A DNA stretch of 64,000 nt from Candidatus Methanophagales archaeon (lineage in GTDB: Archaea; Halobacteriota; Syntropharchaeia; Alkanophagales; Methanospirareceae). The notes under the pieces are model-generated. The model made no database searches and was not told the origin of the DNA. It saw only the letters and a list, made by a program, of their open reading frames with translations. The DNA is taken from the NCBI GenBank assembly GCA_024699715.1, contig JANPRD010000003.1, forward strand, positions 1 to 64,000. The letters run 5' to 3'. This document shows positions 27,798 to 36,867 of this stretch, piece after piece; position 1 is the first letter of the stretch; each line of letters opens with the position of its first letter. Both the position numbers and the translations under genes were made by a program.

Positions 27798-28781
27798 TTA
27801 AAAGTTCAGCGAAGAAAGAACATCATTAATAGCAATAATAACCCTGCTTGCGCATTCAATTTCATAAATAGGCACACGCTCAATGCGAGTGTGGCAGTGC
27901 GCAAGCTCTCCAGGTCCCCAAACAACTACATCCCAACCTTCTTTTCTTAGATTTACCGCATCTGTCCACGCAGGCATCTCCGCATAATCCACTTCAATTC
28001 CAGCAGTTTTCATCGCATATTCAAGCACAGACTTCGCCTTCCCTTCTGAAATGAATCCTTCCGCCTCTTCAATAACATCCACATCCCCGTATACTGATGC
28101 TAAATCAATGACCTTCTTCTTTAAATTATGAGGATTTTCGTCAGGTTTGAGGAGAAAATCAATTCTTACATCGCATATATCCGGAATAACATATTCGTCG
28201 CTCCCTCCATTTATCTTTAAAATAGTAAAGTTGTGCAATTCTTTGAGCTTTTCAAGCATTTCTATCGCCTTTTCTATCGCATTCTCTCCGCATTCGGGCA
28301 TGGCACCGTGAGCGGGCTTGCCCTTCACTTTGACATTCACCTCAAGAGTTCCGTAGTGGCGAGTTGCGATTTTAAGCGATGTCGGCTCCATAACGATTGC
28401 ACTTCCACGATGCTCTTTTGCGAAATATGCTGAACTTGAACCTGTTTCTTCCTCATCACTGAGAAACGCAACGCCGAACTCCATTTCTTTGAGCTTTTCA
28501 AGAGCTATAAGAACGGCAGTGATGCTTCCCTTCGCATCGCAAACACCTGTTCCGTATGCGAACATGCCATCGTATCTGAATTTTGCCTTCATAGGCACAG
28601 TGTCCATGTGTGTAATTATCCAGAAATCCGCATCTGCGTTCAAAACGATGTTATTATTCTCCTTACTAACACGCAGTCCTATCTTTTTGAGATATGAAGA
28701 TATAAATTCTGCGATTTCATCCTCTTTTCCTGAAGGAGATTCTATGCTCACGAGCTTTTCAAGCAGGCTCACCGCATCCAT
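27798..28781 (-). CDS. M20-family metallopeptidase/deacetylase (ArgE/DapE/LysK-like)
   Basis: The protein has 327 residues. The two-zinc site is visible: ITHMDTVPM with the first His and Asp, GVCDAKGS, and the catalytic Glu pair in SDEEETGSS. The dimerisation insert KVKGKPAHGAMP follows, and the last ligand His is in ELAHCHTRIE. Relatives remove the acetyl group of acetylornithine or the carrier of lysine/ornithine intermediates; argC nearby (29643) favours arginine or lysine synthesis. The precise substrate cannot be read. It is divergent from the GNAT gene. Confidence 0.8.
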   Translation of the reverse strand: MDAVSLLEKLVSIESPSGKEDEIAEFISSYLKKIGLRVSKENNNIVLNADADFWIITHMDTVPMKAKFRYDGMFAYGTGVCDAKGSITAVLIALEKLKEMEFGVAFLSDEEETGSSSAYFAKEHRGSAIVMEPTSLKIATRHYGTLEVNVKVKGKPAHGAMPECGENAIEKAIEMLEKLKELHNFTILKINGGSDEYVIPDICDVRIDFLLKPDENPHNLKKKVIDLASVYGDVDVIEEAEGFISEGKAKSVLEYAMKTAGIEVDYAEMPAWTDAVNLRKEGWDVVVWGPGELAHCHTRIERVPIYEIECASRVIIAINDVLSSLNF

Positions 28782-28817
28782 CGCATGATTTTAAAATGAG
28801 CGTATAAAAAATAATTT

Positions 28818-29276
28818 GTGTTCATCAGGAGAGCGAATGCGGATGATGTAAACGACTTCGTTAGGGTTTATGAAAGAGCGTATAAGGGGCTTGAGAGATA
28901 TGCATACACGAAAAGAAGAGACATAAGGAGTTACTTCAAGTGGCTGAGGCGGAGAGACCCAGATGGCATGTTCGTTGCGGTTATTGATGAACCCGTAGGT
29001 TTCATCGCATGCGACACAAACTGGTATAGCTCCTTTGAAGGGAAGGAAGTTGGAGAAATACATGAACTCTTCGTATCTCCTGAATGGCAAGGTAAGGGAA
29101 TCGGCGGGACGCTCCTCAACATCGGTTTGAATCACGCAAGAGAGAGAGAAAGAGATATTGCTGAACTTTGGGTCGGAAGAGAAAACTTCAAAGCAAGACG
29201 CTTCTACGAGAAGCGAGGTTTTAAATTCGCTGAAATATGGGGAGAATGGGTCAGAATGATTAAAATGCTCCATTAA
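28818..29276 (+). CDS. GNAT-family N-acetyltransferase
   Basis: The protein has 152 residues from a GTG start. It carries the acetyl-CoA motif ELFVSPEWQGKGIGGTLLN and the C-terminal ENFKARRFYEKRGFKFAE, typical of GNAT enzymes of the RimI type. The acceptor (protein N-terminus, amino acid or antibiotic) is not clear. A divergent promoter region of only 36 bases separates it from the M20 gene. Confidence 0.8.
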   Translation: MFIRRANADDVNDFVRVYERAYKGLERYAYTKRRDIRSYFKWLRRRDPDGMFVAVIDEPVGFIACDTNWYSSFEGKEVGEIHELFVSPEWQGKGIGGTLLNIGLNHARERERDIAELWVGRENFKARRFYEKRGFKFAEIWGEWVRMIKMLH

Positions 29277-29482
29277 TTTGCTCATTTTTTCCTCTCACTT
29301 AATCCTCATTTCCGCTTGTAAGAAAAATAAATTCAGACATTTTGTTTATTTGACACCTCTCGCCAAGTCATGCTGCTTCAAAATGAAAGATGAGACTTCT
29401 TCAGAAGATTTTCTTAACTCTACCAAATCGCCACTGCTATGTTGTTTTGATTTCATTTGGGTGAGCATTGGGGACACCGAAA

Positions 29483-29492
29483 TTTTTTAAAT
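29483..29492 (+). promoter_or_regulatory. TATA box of tRNA-Thr
   Basis: TTTTTTAAAT is centred about 28 bases upstream of the mature tRNA 5' end, the expected archaeal spacing. Confidence 0.6.
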
Positions 29493-29515
29493 GTGTGGGA
29501 TGAAATTCTGAATGT

Positions 29516-29588
29516 GCCTCGGTAGCTCAGCGGGAAGAGCGAGTGGCTTGTAACCACTAGGTCGGGGGTTCGAATCCCTCCCGGGGCT
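29516..29588 (+). tRNA. tRNA-Thr (anticodon TGT)
   Basis: The cloverleaf is clear: acceptor GCCTCGG pairs with CCGGGGC (one G-T), D-arm AGCTCAGCGGGAAGAGC, anticodon stem AGTGG/CCACT around CTTGTAA with anticodon TGT, and T-arm GGGGGTTCGAATCCCTC. The discriminator base is T and no CCA is encoded. There is no intron. It lies between the GNAT gene and argC. Confidence 0.95.
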
Positions 29589-29642
29589 TCTCCCCCCTCA
29601 CCCTTCACCTTACCACTTTACCTCCACCAACGCTTTCCGCAC

Positions 29643-30765
29643 TCAAGGGACAAGCGCAGGGAACCAGAGACCCGTCTCCTCACGCAGATTGAACATCACA
29701 TTCATATTTTGAATCGCTTGACCCGCACCGCCTTTCACGAGGTTGTCTATTGCTGAAATCACAACGACCCTGCTGCTCTCCTCTACCTCTCCCACCTCTT
29801 TCACCTCTTCCACCTTGTCCGCCCTGCTGCCCACTTCGCCTCCCTCGCCGACATCGCTTACCTCGCCCACAGAGGCACCACGCTCAACCTCAAACCAAAT
29901 GTCGCAGAAGTTCGTCCCTCTGACATTTTGCAGCGAAGGCACCTCGTTTAATATGCGAATGAACTTCTTTCCTTCGTAGAATTGCCTGTAAATTTCATAT
30001 ATTTCATCTTCGCTCATACTCTCACGCAAGAAAACATGTGCAGTTGTCAAAATTCCTCTTATCGCAGGTATGACATGCGGGGTGAAATGCACGCTCACCT
30101 TCAGCTCTTTGCGAATCTCGGCGGTGTGTCGGTGCGTAGTGACCTCGTAAGGAATAATATTCTCTGCGAGGTTCGGGAAGTGGCTCCTCTGCGAAGGCTC
30201 AACGCCGCCGCCTGAGATGCCTGACTTTGCGTCAAAGACGACGCATTTCACCTTGCGGGCTCTCACGAGAGGAGCGACTGCGAGAATCGCACCCGTCGGG
30301 TAGCACCCGGGATTCGCAACAAGCTCCGCATTCTTAATCTCTTCGGCGTGCAATTCCGTGAGACCGTAGACTGCGGTGGCGAAGACCCTCCCTGAACTGC
30401 TCGTCCTTGTGTCGCTTCTTGTAAATTCGCTCATATTCCTCACAACTTAAGCGGTAATCCGCACTCAAATCTATCACTTTAACGCCATTCTCAAGCAGTT
30501 CAGGCACATAATTCATCGCAACTCCATGCGGAACTGCCGTGAAAACGACATCACAGCGCCTCGCAATCTCCCTAACGGAGACATCTTCGTATTCAATATC
30601 CGCAAATGGCTTCAAGTGAGGATTCACTTCGTCTACTCGCTTCCCCTTGTGCCTTCTTGATGTAACTGCTTCAATTTCCACTGCGGGATGCGAGAGCAGC
30701 AGCCTTAAAAGCTCAAGACCCGTGTAGCCTGAGCCTCCAATCACGCCGACCTTCACTTTCACCAC
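29643..30765 (-). CDS. argC: N-acetyl-gamma-glutamyl-phosphate reductase, frameshifted, with a low-complexity insert
   Basis: The N-terminal frame has the NADP site KVGVIGGSGYTGLELLRLL (GTG start at 30765), then VFTAVPHG and DLSADYRL. It breaks near 30395 in a GGGAGGG run and continues VFATAVYGLTELH with the catalytic Cys in ANPGCYPTG. ArgC reduces acetylglutamyl-phosphate to the semialdehyde in arginine synthesis (or the LysW-carrier version). An unusual insert of about 35 residues rich in Gly, Glu, Val and Ser (29772-29879) splits the C-terminal domain between WFEVERG and VVVISAIDN. leuD and leuC lie upstream on the same strand. Confidence 0.9.
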
Positions 30766-30841
30766 AGCATCACCGTTTCTCCTACACACTCGCACATTGA
30801 AATGCAATTGAATGCTAATCCAAAATTTGCCAAATCCATGT

Positions 30842-31330
30842 TCATTTCTTTTTCTCCTTCAATCTTTCCTTCACATAAGGCACGAGTCCCCCCATCTCAA
30901 GCAATTTTTCCATGAATTCTGGTAGCGGTTTGAACGCATATTCCTCATTTTTCGTGAGATTTCTTATTATTCCACGCTTGAAATCTATATCAATCTCGTC
31001 GCCATCGCTCACTTTATCGTAAATATCCGCCTCAATCAGCCGCAGTCCGATGTTTATTGCGTTTCTGAAGAATATTCTTGCGAAGCTTTTAGCGATGACG
31101 CACTTTATGCCCGCTCCTTTGAGCGCACGAGGCGCATGCTCCCTTGAAGAGCCGCAACCGAAGTTATGACCCGCAACAATCACATCACCCTTCTGAACGG
31201 AAACTGCGAAATCTGGTCGCACCTTCGCAAACACATGCGGTGCAAGTTTCTCTGGGTCAGCAGTCGTGAGATATTCCGCAGGAATTATTTGGTCTGTGTC
31301 CACATTGTCGCCAAACTTCCACACTCGCAT
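30842..31330 (-). CDS. 3-isopropylmalate dehydratase / homoaconitase small subunit
   Basis: The protein has 162 residues: VWKFGDNVDTDQIIPAEYL, then GHNFGCGSSREHAP, and VIAKSFARIFFRNAINIGL, the aconitase swivel domain. The specificity loop after EYL reads TT (YLTT), closer to the YLRT of methanogen homoaconitase than to the hydrophobic loop of isopropylmalate isomerase, so it may work in coenzyme B synthesis as well as or instead of leucine synthesis. The large subunit gene ends 86 bases upstream on the same strand. Confidence 0.85.
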   Translation of the reverse strand: MRVWKFGDNVDTDQIIPAEYLTTADPEKLAPHVFAKVRPDFAVSVQKGDVIVAGHNFGCGSSREHAPRALKGAGIKCVIAKSFARIFFRNAINIGLRLIEADIYDKVSDGDEIDIDFKRGIIRNLTKNEEYAFKPLPEFMEKLLEMGGLVPYVKERLKEKKK

Positions 31331-31416
31331 CTCTCCTCACCTCTTCCTTTTGCCTATTGCTCCTCACAACCTCCTCGTAACCTCTCGCAACCTCCTCGCC
31401 TCCTTCCTGCCTTAAT

Positions 31417-32676
31417 TCAAGAAAGCAGATGAGAGGGGTCGGTGATTTTTCCTGTGACGGCAGACGCCGCAACAACTGCGGGACTCGCCAAGAAGACTTC
31501 AGCGTTTTTGTGACCCATTCTGCCGATGAAGTTGCGGTTAGTTGTGCTTATGCATTTTTCGCCTTCTGCAAGGACGCCGAGATGACCGCCGAGACACGCT
31601 CCGCATGTCGCAGAGCAGACGAAAGCGCCAGCTTCCAAGAAGATTTCAATGAGACGCTCACGCAACGCCTGCTTAAATACTGACTGCGATGCAGGCACAA
31701 CAATCATCCTCACAGAAGGATGCACTTTCCTGCCCTTAAGTATCGTGGCTGCGAGCCTCAAGTCCTCAATGCGACCATTCGTGCAAGAGCCGATAAATGC
31801 CTGGTCAATCTCCTCATCAGATAGCTCCGATGCCGGCACGACATTGTCAGGCGAGAAGGGTTTCGCAACCATAGGAACAATTTCTTCTGCGTTAAACTCA
31901 AAAATTTCATCGTAAGAGGCGTCATCATCCGCATAAACAGGCTCGTATTCGCCACGAACCCTCCCTTTTAAGAACGAGAAAACCTTCTCGTCAGGCGGAA
32001 ATATGCATGTCTTCGCTCCTGCCTCCACAGACATGTTCGCAATCGTGATTCTGTCGGAGAGCGAGAGTTCTTTTATTGTTGAGCCGTAGAACTCTTGTGC
32101 CTTGTATTTAGAGCCTGCGACGCCTATTTCGCCCAAGATGTGCAAAACAACATCCTTACCGCAGACGAATGGACGAAGAGAACCCTCAACGACAAACTTC
32201 TGCGTCTCAGGCACTCTGAACCAGAGTTTTCCCGTTGCGAAGACGACACCTGCCTCGGTGGAGCCTATTCCAGTTGCGAAAGCACCGAGAGCGCCGTAGG
32301 AACATGTGTGCGAGTCCGCTCCGACAATTAAACGACCTGGGGCGACAAAACCCTCCTCAATCATTACTTGGTGGCATATCCCGCCCTTCCCAATTTCATA
32401 GTAGTGAGTTTTGTATTTCAGAGCGAATTCTCGCAGCGCCTTCGCTTGCTCCGCCGAAGGAATGTCCTTCGCAGGCACATAGTGGTCTTGCACCACAACA
32501 ACCCGCTCGTTCAGCATTCCCGCACCAATCTCCTCGCAGACCTCAAACGCAGGCACACCCGTAATGTCGTTCACCATCACATAGTCAATCTCGCACTCCA
32601 AAATGTCGCCAGGCTCCGCCCGCTCAACGCCCGCCTTCGCACTCAATATCTTCTCCGCTATCGTCTTACCGCCCAT
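31417..32676 (-). CDS. 3-isopropylmalate dehydratase / homoaconitase large subunit
   Basis: The protein has 419 residues, the archaeal length. The [4Fe-4S] ligands are in GSCTNGR and SATCGACLGG. Also visible are GADSHTCSYGALGAFATGIG and NRNFIGRMGH. With the small subunit it isomerises 2-isopropylmalate (leucine) or homocitrate-type acids (2-oxosuberate for coenzyme B). Sequence alone does not decide between LeuC and HacA. The gene order large-small subunit-argC suggests an amino-acid or coenzyme synthesis operon. Confidence 0.88.
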   Translation of the reverse strand: MGGKTIAEKILSAKAGVERAEPGDILECEIDYVMVNDITGVPAFEVCEEIGAGMLNERVVVVQDHYVPAKDIPSAEQAKALREFALKYKTHYYEIGKGGICHQVMIEEGFVAPGRLIVGADSHTCSYGALGAFATGIGSTEAGVVFATGKLWFRVPETQKFVVEGSLRPFVCGKDVVLHILGEIGVAGSKYKAQEFYGSTIKELSLSDRITIANMSVEAGAKTCIFPPDEKVFSFLKGRVRGEYEPVYADDDASYDEIFEFNAEEIVPMVAKPFSPDNVVPASELSDEEIDQAFIGSCTNGRIEDLRLAATILKGRKVHPSVRMIVVPASQSVFKQALRERLIEIFLEAGAFVCSATCGACLGGHLGVLAEGEKCISTTNRNFIGRMGHKNAEVFLASPAVVAASAVTGKITDPSHLLS

Positions 32677-32723
32677 ACCCCTCTATTCTCCCTCGTAAGA
32701 ATGAAAAAATTGAGGTGCTGCGG

Positions 32724-32891
32724 ATGAGGTGCGACAGGTGCAGTAAGGAGACTGAGACGCTCGTAAAGGTGGGAAGCGAAAACTTGTGCGAGGAGTGCTA
32801 CACGAGGAAGATTTTTCCTACTCTTCCCTCTCTTCCACTTTCTCTTCCACATTATTCTCTTTCCCTTTTTCCAAGCACCACAGGAATGTAA
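32724..32891 (+). CDS. Small zinc-ribbon protein (two CxxC)
   Basis: The 55-residue frame has MRCDRCSKE then LCEECYTRKI, two CxxC knuckles 16 residues apart, as in small treble-clef or zinc-ribbon proteins. The C-terminal half is Pro/Ser/Leu-rich and overlaps the 3' end of the FkbM gene on the other strand, so that part may not be functional. There is no strong ribosome site. The Cys pattern is unlikely by chance, but the gene is unproven. Confidence 0.45.
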   Translation: MRCDRCSKETETLVKVGSENLCEECYTRKIFPTLPSLPLSLPHYSLSLFPSTTGM

Positions 32892-33559
32892 AGAGAGAAA
32901 GGGTCACGATAAACGCTTCCTCTCACGAAAATTGTCTCTGTTTTGAAGCCCATTTCATTCAATTTCAGCGAAACTCTTATATCTTCACCCGCAAAATGAT
33001 ATGCTGCGACTGCTATCCGCTTGCATTCCTTCAATTTCTCCGCATTTTCAAGAATTTTAAGTGAAGCGCCTTCGGCATCTATCTTCACGATGTCTGGTGA
33101 AATGCCCACCTCTCTCACCAATTCGTCAAATGTCGTCGCATCAACAATTTCATATTCGGGTCGCTTGAAGACAATTGAGTGAGGCAGCGTGCTTCCTCCG
33201 ATGTAAAGAGGCGTTTTTCCTTTGAAATTCGCAATCGCTTTCCTGACAACAATCACATTTTCATATCTATTCAAATCAACATTCTCCTTTAAGAGTGCGA
33301 AATTTCTGCTTTCTGGCTCTACTGCAACTACAATGCCTTCAGAACCTACTGCTTTCGCCGCTTTAAGTGTGAAAGCGCCGATGTGGGCGCCTATATCAAA
33401 GACGCACATCCCTTTCTCAATGTGCAACGCATCATAATGGCGATGCTCATACACATCCTTTATGACCTCCGCATCACCCTCCGCAAAAGGTCTGAATCGT
33501 ATTTTGTTTCCGTCGGGCAACTCAATCTCAACCTTCAGCGCTTCTAACCGCTGTCGCAT
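32852..33559 (-). CDS. FkbM-family methyltransferase
   Basis: The protein has 235 residues. The SAM site CVFDIGAHIGAFTLKAAKAV, AVEPESRNFALLKENV and the FkbM motif DIVKIDAEGASLKILENAEK are present. FkbM enzymes O-methylate sugars or small metabolites and are frequent in surface-glycan loci. It is divergent from the aminotransferase with 33 bases between the starts. Confidence 0.83.
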   Translation of the reverse strand: MRQRLEALKVEIELPDGNKIRFRPFAEGDAEVIKDVYEHRHYDALHIEKGMCVFDIGAHIGAFTLKAAKAVGSEGIVVAVEPESRNFALLKENVDLNRYENVIVVRKAIANFKGKTPLYIGGSTLPHSIVFKRPEYEIVDATTFDELVREVGISPDIVKIDAEGASLKILENAEKLKECKRIAVAAYHFAGEDIRVSLKLNEMGFKTETIFVRGSVYRDPFSLYIPVVLGKRERE

Positions 33560-33592
33560 CCTTTTTCTTTCCTCTCCTCTCTTCCTTATAAT

Positions 33593-34654
33593 GTGTTCAA
33601 ACGATTACCTGCGAGATGTGAGCATGGAGGCTCACTTCCTACAAGGGAAAATGCAAGTGGAGTGCGAGGACGCCGCCGAGAAATACTGGATTTCAGTGCG
33701 AACCTGAATCCTTACGGACCTCCCGATTTTTTGTCAGATGCGATTGAGGAGGCGAAACAGGAAATAGGTAAATACCCAGACAGCGACGCCTCAGAATTAA
33801 GGGAGCTTCTCGCTGCGAAATTCAAGCGTTCTGCAGATGAAATAATTGTTGCGGCAGGCATCTCTGAACTCATTTACCTCGTGCTACTCGCTTTCTCCCC
33901 ACGCAGAGTCATCGTTTTAGAGCATACTTACTGCGAGTATGAGCGAGTAGCGAATATTTTTGGTATTCCCGTGAAGAAAGTGGATATGCCTGCACTGCAA
34001 ATAAAAGCGGAGAAGATTGCAGAAGTGATGAAAAGTGAAGATTTAGTCTTTTTATGCAATCCAAACAACCCAACTGGGCAGTATTTGAGGAGGGATGCGA
34101 TAGAAATGCTCTTGGATGCTGCCGAAAGGGTTTCCGCCATGCTCGTCGTTGACGAGGCGTATGTGGATTTTGTTCAAAATGCGTTCCCTTCGCATGAGAT
34201 TTGCTCTCAAAATATGCTCATTCTACGCTCATTTACGAAATCTTTCGGCATTCCAGGTGTGAGAATAGGCTTCGCTATCGGCTCTTCAGATGCAATAGAG
34301 GCGTTAAATGCTGTCAAACCGCCCTGGAATGTGAGCATTTTTGCACAGAAAATAGGAATCGCTGCTCTTAGAAATGAAAGTTTCCTGCGTGAGACGATTC
34401 CAAAGGTGTGGCATCAGAAGAGGAAATTTGAGCGGGAGCTCGGCGTCCGCTCGGATGCGAACTTTTTTTTGTTGAACACTGCTCCATTCGGGAAGAACGC
34501 TCGTGAGCTCAAGGCTGCGTTGCTTCGTCGTGGCATACTCGTGAGAGACTGCACTTCATTCATGCTGCGAACGCATATCCGCTTTTGTGTGCGTAAGGAG
34601 GAAGAGAACGAGAGGCTGATTTCCGCATTGCTTGAATTGAGACATGGATTTTAG
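33593..34654 (+). CDS. Class I/II PLP aminotransferase (HisC/CobD-like)
   Basis: The protein has 353 residues: ILDFSANLNPYGPP, CNPNNPTGQYL, VVDEAYVDF, and the PLP-lysine in RSFTKSFGIPGVRIGF. This fits the HisC/CobD branch (histidinol-phosphate aminotransferase or threonine-phosphate decarboxylase of cobalamin synthesis). The HGG near the N-terminus followed by ILDFSANLNP is more CobD-like. Between them the sequence (TRENASGVRGRR) does not look conserved, so a small indel there is possible. Confidence 0.75.
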   Translation: MFKRLPARCEHGGSLPTRENASGVRGRRREILDFSANLNPYGPPDFLSDAIEEAKQEIGKYPDSDASELRELLAAKFKRSADEIIVAAGISELIYLVLLAFSPRRVIVLEHTYCEYERVANIFGIPVKKVDMPALQIKAEKIAEVMKSEDLVFLCNPNNPTGQYLRRDAIEMLLDAAERVSAMLVVDEAYVDFVQNAFPSHEICSQNMLILRSFTKSFGIPGVRIGFAIGSSDAIEALNAVKPPWNVSIFAQKIGIAALRNESFLRETIPKVWHQKRKFERELGVRSDANFFLLNTAPFGKNARELKAALLRRGILVRDCTSFMLRTHIRFCVRKEEENERLISALLELRHGF

Positions 34655-34726
34655 CACGCTTTCTTCCTAAAACCCCAGTCTCTCATTTATAATTCTCTTT
34701 ATTCAATCTCAGCAAACGAGCAAGAG

Positions 34727-35714
34727 ATGTTGGTGTTGGGCATAGAGGGGACTGCGTGGAATCTGAGTGTTGCGTTGTTCAGCGAAGAGGAAGGAGTAGT
34801 TTGCGAGGCGGAATCGCCTTACGAGCCGAGAGCAGGTGGGATTCATCCGAGAGAGGCTGCGCAGCACCACGCCGCAGAAATTAAAAATGTCGTCGCAGAG
34901 GTCTTGCGTTGTGCGCGCTCAAAATTCTCGCTGTCAGATGTGGATGCGGTGGCGTTCTCTCAAGGACCTGGTATGGGACCTTGTTTGAGGGTTGTTGCGA
35001 CTGCTGCGAGGACGCTTTCACTTGCGTTGAAGAAGCCGCTCGTCGGCGTGAATCACTGCGTCGCACATATTGAAATCGGGCGTTGGGCGTGTGGCGTTGA
35101 AGACCCTGTGGTTCTGTATGTGAGCGGTGCGAACTCGCAGGTCTTGGCTTACCGCCTCAAAAGGTATAGAGTGCTTGGCGAGACCCTCGACATCGGCATC
35201 GGGAATGCGCTTGACAAACTCGCACGAAGCATGGGCATTGGCACACCCTGGAGGTCCGAAAATTGAGGCGCTCGCTGAAAAGGGCAAAAACTACATACCG
35301 CTTCCTTATGTGGTGAAGGGCATGGACTTCTCTTTTTCAGGACTCACGACTGCTGCTGAGGAGGCTTTACGGAAGCATCCTGCGGAAGATGTCTGCTTCT
35401 CATTTCAGGAGACCGCATTTGCGATGCTCGCAGAGGTTTCAGAGCGGGCAATGGCTCACCTCAACAAAGAGGATTTGCTCCTCGTCGGCGGAGTCGGAGC
35501 AAACAAACGACTTCAAGAGATGCTTCGTGAGATGTGCGAAGAGCGAGGGGCGAGATTTCATGTCCCCGCAAGAAAATTCTTAAAGGACAACGGTGCGATG
35601 ATTGCTTACACTGGATTGCTCTCGCTGAAAAGTGGCGTCACGACGCCTATTGAGAAATCTGCTGTGAAGCCTAATTTCAGACCTGAAGAGGTTGAAGTGC
35701 TTTGGCGGGAATGA
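34727..35714 (+). CDS. tsaD: KEOPS catalytic subunit Kae1/TsaD, frameshifted
   Basis: LGIEGTAWNLSVAL, GGIHPREAAQHHAAEI with the metal-binding His pair, and VDAVAFSQGPGMGPCLR define Kae1. The frame breaks near 35243 in GGCACACCCTGG; removing one A joins GIG to HPGGPKIEALAEKG, as in intact homologues, and the protein runs to FRPEEVEVLW. It transfers the threonylcarbamoyl group to A37 of ANN-decoding tRNAs, with Pcc1 (24432) as partner. No Bud32 kinase domain is fused. The gene is essential in archaea, so the frameshift is suspect. Confidence 0.9.
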
Positions 35715-35836
35715 TTTCTCGCAGAAATCGCAGTCACACGCCGACAGCTTCGCACCTGCGGCTGCACAGGACGGCGAGAGTGCAGTGCAAATTAAAGCAG
35801 AGACAATATAATTTCCTTTACACCCTTACATTTTCA

Positions 35837-36701
35837 TTACTCCTCAACTAAATACCATTTTCCATCTTCTCCCAGTTTTATTAGTCCCTTCTTTTTAAGA
35901 TAAACCTGCGCATCTCTCACATAATGCTTCCATTTCTTACCAAAATTTTGCCCATTTATCACATAATCAATAGAATCATCACATATATCTGGATGTATTG
36001 TTTGGATCAAAGGATGCAGCTCCTCTCGTGCTTAAGGGCCCTTTTTTCTTCAATAGGTAAATGATAGTTTCCGAAAAAAATACTGTTAGATTGTTCTTCC
36101 TCCTCTCACTCTGTTCTTTAAGATTTCTATATTCAATTCTTCAGTTTTCTCTTTCAGTCTGCGTGTTAATTCGGAATCTTTATTTTCTTTCTCAACTTCT
36201 CTTTGTAATTTCCATATTTCCTCACTCATTCCAGCAATCCTTCTGAGTGTTTCTACTGTGAATTTATTTCCCCACGAGAAATATTGCTCCATGTCTCTCC
36301 TAATACTTTCAACGCTTTCTTCATCCTCCACCAATACTCCATATTCAAAATTACTTGTTAATCCACTGCTTGTAAGGTTTGCAGATGTTATTACCGCCGC
36401 TCTATTGTCTATCAAATATACTTTTGCATGTAATCTTCCAAGACTTGATACATTTAACTCTCTAACACGCTCATAAAGCCTCAATAAACCCGCTGGACTT
36501 ATCCCATCGATTCCTAATATTATTAATTGAAAGGTCTGTTATTATGGAAATTCTCACTTGATTTGGATAGGGTATTGTTTTTAATAATACATTAATGCCT
36601 TCACTGTCAATAAATGGAGAAGAAATAAACAGTTCCTCACGAGTTCGGCGAAGTATGCTCACAAAATCGTTTTTCCATGGTGAAACGATGAATTTAAGCA
36701 T
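35837..36701 (-). pseudogene. Phospholipase D-like nuclease with a C-terminal winged-helix-like domain, frameshifted
   Basis: From 36701 the protein begins MLKFIVSPWKNDFVSILRR, then ELFISSPFID. A frame break near 36500 leads to LHAKVYLIDNRAAVITSANL, the HxK...N motif of the PLD superfamily, and a coiled, charged stretch. Further breaks near 36100 and 36030 lead to IEEKRALKHE, then ELHPLIQTIHPDICDDSIDY and VYLKKKGLIKLGEDGKWYLV, a small winged-helix-like end ahead of the stop at 35837. PLD-like nuclease plus DNA-binding end suggests a restriction or repair role. Several breaks make a genuine pseudogene plausible. Confidence 0.6.
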
Positions 36702-36867
36702 GTCTGCACCTTCTCTTCCCGTTTCCCACTCCTGATTTCACATCTCTCATGTCCTGTTCTTATTGCACGATGCCACAATAAATATTCGCTTACCCCTCGC
36801 AAGTTGAATCCTTTGCATCGCAGGCGACATACGTATTTGAGCTTAAGTGCGGCATCGAAATTACTAT

